A stretch of DNA of 64,000 nt, from assembly GCA_963969365.1 (NCBI GenBank), contig OZ017752.1:930001-994000 (forward strand). Reading direction: 5' to 3'. Below the pieces are notes generated by a model. It had not been told where the DNA came from, ran no database searches, and saw nothing but the letters and a program-made list of their open reading frames with translations. Below are positions 60,383-64,000 of this stretch, piece by piece; position 1 is the stretch's first letter, and every line of letters begins with the position of its first letter. Source of the stretch: Asterochloris sp. CNOR1 (taxonomy: Eukaryota; Chlorophyta; Trebouxiophyceae; Trebouxiales; Trebouxiaceae). Position numbers and translations under genes: made by a program.

Positions 60383-63277
60383 CTATGCCTGCCGGGTAGC
60401 AACCTCAGGCTGATGCTCAGTGGCGCCTGCCATGACATGTTGCACCGCAGCAGTCTGCAGCAGTCTATGTGCCTGCTGCACAGCCTGCAGAGCAGGATCC
60501 ACGCCCCTGCCGTGTGCTGCTTCTGCCTGTGCCCACCGTGATTTGGCAGCAAGCGCCTGCAGCCCAGGCAGCTCTGTCAGGCTGGGGGTGCTGCCCAGGT
60601 GGGGAGTGATTGGAAGCAGATGTTTAGGTTGAGCTCACCTGGATGGAGGCATGCCTGAACTCCCCCACGGCATACTGCGACTCGCTACGTGGGTCACACA
60701 GATGATTCAGTAGGGTTGAGTTTGAGCATACCTCGCCTGCAGCCCACGACCTCAGCACCAGGACAGCAAGCAGCCTGCAGTGCATGTGGGTTGCTCAGGC
60801 CTTGACTTGGTACCTCATGAAACAATAGCAGCTGCCAAAGAGCAATTCTATGGAAGAAGCGTGATGACCTGCTGTTCACTTGCTGCAGCACAGACCTGTA
60901 TGTGGCTATTCTCTCGTCTGGGTAGGGCTGCCTTATCTGCTTCAGCAACGCCTCCGCCAGTGTGGTCCTTGAGGTATTGACACCAGCAAACACAGCAGAC
61001 ATGAGGGCTGCCTCGGCATTCTGCGTGCCCTGCGCTGCAGCGCCGCTTCCGTCCCCTGCAGCGCGCTCTGCCCCTGCAGCCAGCCCATGAAGCCTGTCTG
61101 CGCAGGGACCACCTAGCCCAACATGCCCATCTGCAATGAATGACGTGCTCAGCACAGCAGCCTGCACAACTGCTATGGCAATGGCCGTCCAAAACTTACA
61201 AGCCGCACCGCTCAGCAGCCTGCACGAGCGTGCAGCAGCCTATGCTTAGCTGTGCTGGAAGCTGGAGGATTGACCTCGTTTGCAGGCAGCCTGAGTGCCT
61301 ACCCGCAATGTTGGCCAGCGCGTGCAGCGCTGCCACTTTGACATCCTGTGTAGAAGCGCGCCCGACAGCTCTCCCAGCGATCTCCTGGATGATGTGGGAT
61401 TCATCCATCAACAGAGCGTCTGCACCCGCCTTGTCTATGCCCAGACGCCCAGCAGAGGCGAGTGCGGCTATCTGCATGTCTGCCTGCACAGTTGGTGTTG
61501 GCAACGTCAGACAGCTTTGCTGCATCTCTGTGCTGACAGCATCATGCTGTGGCTCACTGCCATGCTTAGGCATGCAGTCGCACCAGCCGCAAGTGACACC
61601 CCTTGACATCAGCCCTGCTTGCTCCTGGACATGGGAGGCAGCACCCACCTGTCTGAATTGCAAAGCACCAGCATAACAGCAGCAGGCTATCCCCTCACCG
61701 AGTAGTCTTTAGGGCCATCCTCATCCAGCACCTGCTTGATGAGCTGCAGCAGCGAGTGCAGCTGCTGCCCATTGGGAACCTGCTGCCCTGGGGCACCTGC
61801 CTTGGCCTGGACACTGAGAATGGTAGCCAGCACCTGCACAAACGGCAGCGACTCCGGGCATGATGCTGGAGGACAAGAGACTGGCATAGTCTCTCACAGG
61901 GCTACCCAGTGGCACAGCAACTGCCATGAGTCTCACCAGCTGACCTGCAAAGCTTGGCCTTTGACCAAGTCATCTCCTGCCTGTGTCAGCTGCTGTAACT
62001 GCGGCATAATGGCAGATGCCAGCATGCTCAGAGATCCAGGGGACTGCTCGGCCAGCTCTGACAGCATGGTCAGGGCTGCCAGGCAGGCCAGGGTGTCTGT
62101 CGGGTCCTGAAGCTCCCTGACCAGAGCTGAGAGGAGGCCTGCAGGCAGCATGCGCAGCATGTCAGCAGGCTGCCACAGACAGTGAGCAGTATTGGGTGTC
62201 GAGTCCAAGTACAGCGCAGGATATTGTCTCAACATGGCCCTGTGTACGCTGGAGGGCTGTTGCCCATACCACTGTGCTGAATGTCGGTGGCATGGCTGCT
62301 CGAGGGGGCGGCCAGCGACAGCACCAGCGACAGCACGCGCATGCGAGTCAAGGGGCTGCTACTGGTGCTGAGCTGCTGCAGCTGGGGCCCGCAACCATCT
62401 GGGCCTGCCACCTCCCTGAACCCTGCAGGATGCGCTGTCACATCATTATCTGGGCAAATGCCATGAGATCGGGCTGCTTGAGACATGCTGACTTGAGCGA
62501 GTGGCAGCTGCCAGCGTTCAGTAAGCCAAAGGCAGGCTGCTGGCGCACCGGCCAGCCCTTTGCCCTAGCAGCCAGTCGCAGCGATGGCTCAGACCCACCT
62601 TTGTCAGTCAGTGCATGAGTCTTCAGCACCAGCTCTGCTTCTGCAGCCACCCCAATGTCTGGGTCTGCAAGGGCAGCCACCACCTGCTTCAGCAGCTCCT
62701 TGGGGGCCAACGCTGCTGATGAAGACCCAGCCTGCACCACCGAGCCCGGCGCTTCATGAGTGAATATCGTGGCTTGACTCTGCTCGTGACCAAGGCCAAC
62801 TGCACACATGTTGTTGGCAAAAGTGCTCGTGAGCTTGCCTGCATGGCCACGCCAATTTGCTGCAGCCCAAAGCGCCGTAGGGCAGCTTGCTGGGCCTGCA
62901 GCGCCTTCTGGGCATAAGGAAGTGCTTCAGGTAAGCGCTGTTGGCCTGCATCACCCACACAGGGGCAAAATGAGCAGGGATGACATGCATAGCACCGACT
63001 GCTGCAGAGACTCACCATACTCTGTGGCAAACACCTTCACGATAGCAGCACAGATGTGCGTCAGACCAGCCTCAGCGACGGTGTTGGCCTGCAGCTTCCT
63101 GGGGAATTGGCAGCAGCTTGTCAGCTTTTGGAACACGCCAAAGCACAATCAGATCAGTGCTCACTCAAAGATGGTCTGCAGTGGATGATTTCTCAGGAAT
63201 GTCTCTGCCTCCCCATCTTTCAGGGGCCCGATTTGATCCGCGATCTGCTGGGCGTCAGCTTGCAGGGATGAGACCAT
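60383..63277 (-). CDS. 26S proteasome assembly chaperone PSMD5-like (S5B)
   Basis: Armadillo/HEAT-like chaperone of the proteasome base. Exons on the minus strand: 63277-63165, 63098-63016, 62945-62839, 62731-62599, 62422-62270, 62138-61945, 61833-61699, 61483-61303, 61130-60880; then less certain pieces near 60855-60820, about 60750-60645 and about 60590-60383. Start MVSSLQADAQQIADQIGPLK. Helical repeats carry PSMD5-like segments: LLSALVRELQDPTDTLACLA, TMLSELAEQSPGSLSML, VAALHALANIAG, and a late CDPRSESQYAVGEFRHASIQ. Intron 3 begins with GC (62838). The last three joins do not all agree in phase with my choices, so an exon boundary near 60880-60640 is wrong or missing. The family call rests on the repeat pattern and length. 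Confidence 0.75.
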
Positions 63278-63453
63278 TGCTGCTGTGAGAGCGCAGGATC
63301 GTGTATCGAAAGCTTAGCCTGTCCCACACCTCAGCCTGAAGTTCTGTCAGGAAGCTGTGGAATCCAAAAGGCCTCTGAAACTCATGCAGACTACCGTTCC
63401 GCTGCATGCTTTGCAGCGGGGACCAGTAATCTAGCTTCTGCTGGAATGGAGCG
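63278..63453. promoter_or_regulatory. Divergent promoter region, PSMD5-like / coiled-coil gene
   Basis: 176 bp between divergent start codons; should hold both promoters. No clear motif. Confidence 0.35.
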
Positions 63454-64000
63454 ATGTCTGCCAACCCGTCCACAAACGCAGCACACCAGTTCTCTGGCAG
63501 TCTTGGCATGCTGGCACAAGTCACTTCTTGGTTGCACCAGCTGCAGATGGAGCAGATACGCCTGCAGGAAGTTTCCCATCATGACAAGCAGATCATTGCC
63601 GACCTGCAAGCAGCCAAGTGAGGTTGGGCAGCAGCCTGCCATCAGCTTGGTGCCCCATTACTGAGCTCAGTGGCTTCTTATGCAGGCTGCAACATGAGCA
63701 GGAGGCAGATGCACGGTGGGAGCAGGAGCTGCAGAAGCTGACAGAGCTGCATGCCTCGCGCCTCAGTGCCCTTGAGAAGAAGCAGGCGGCCCTTGCAGCA
63801 CAGAATAGGCAGCTGCGCGCCAGGTGCCGCTTCTCATGAGGCGGAGTTTCTGGCCTTCCTTGGCAACCACAGCAAAAAGCTCAGCTGGAAAACCAGCCTG
63901 GACCTTGGCACCCCCAGGACACCTGCCTTTGGCCTTTGCATGCACAATGTCGGCCAGCATCCTTTGCAGCAGGGTGGGTGGATAAGAGAACCAGATAGAG
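63454..64000 (+). CDS. Coiled-coil protein, 5' part
   Basis: Gene running off the window end. Exons 63454-63617 and 63686-63823 join in phase, giving about 100 residues starting MSANPSTNAAHQFSGSLGML. Almost all of exon 2 and the end of exon 1 are charged heptad-like helix (HEQEADARWEQELQKL, LSALEKKQAALAAQNRQLRA). It may be a centrosomal, flagellar or tether protein, but no family motif is visible. The donor at 63824 leads beyond or near the window end. Confidence 0.65.

Overview
This window is nuclear DNA from a green alga. It is GC-rich, and its genes are compact neighbours on both strands, cut into many small exons by introns of roughly 70-1000 bp. The gene content is eukaryotic and plant-like: a two-domain WRKY factor, a plant NIPA8-type Mg transporter and a CA1P-phosphatase-like enzyme. 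I infer Chlorophyta, possibly Trebouxiophyceae; the exact taxon cannot be read from this sequence. I rebuilt genes by matching exon phase, splice sites and family-conserved residues. Where exon joins are listed, the lengths sum to a multiple of three unless the text says otherwise.

Layout: 3' part of an ABCA transporter (+, 1-6488); ALG14 (-, 6610-7574); mRNA capping enzyme (+, 7682-13488); SPC24-like kinetochore protein (+, 13577-14434); NIPA8-like transporter (-, 14471-16600); RBM28/Nop4-like ribosome-biogenesis protein (-, 16875-23376); group I WRKY factor (-, about 23793-28053); an unassigned stretch (28054-30264); a CA1P-phosphatase/phosphoglycerate-mutase-like enzyme (-, 30265-31584); an apparently gene-free stretch (31585-32844); MEMO1 (+, 32845-34863); COG4 (-, 34904-41814); V-ATPase subunit B (+, 42134-47733); an unassigned stretch (47734-49362); a Yippee protein (-, 49363-50298); prolyl-tRNA synthetase (-, 50748 to about 55042); prefoldin subunit 2 (+, 55410-56157); a kinase-HAD phosphatase fusion (-, 56443-60198); a PSMD5-like proteasome chaperone (-, 60383-63277); and the start of a coiled-coil protein (+, 63454 to the window end). 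These are mostly unrelated housekeeping genes, not a pathway cluster. Several pairs are tail-to-tail with about 35-120 bp between stop codons, or head-to-head with about 100-350 bp between start codons.

The most unusual signal is inside the introns. Again and again an intron carries one to four decayed copies of the adjoining exon edge, including the splice site: copies of an exon end plus donor lie downstream of the true donor, and copies of an acceptor plus exon start lie upstream of the true acceptor. Spacing is mostly about 60-190 bp. One ABCA intron has a direct and an inverted copy that form a perfect 35-bp hairpin, ALG14 has a whole duplicated exon that would shift the frame, and the V-ATPase B gene has an array of decoy acceptors. 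A second oddity is that roughly one in eight of the introns I could resolve begins with GC instead of GT.
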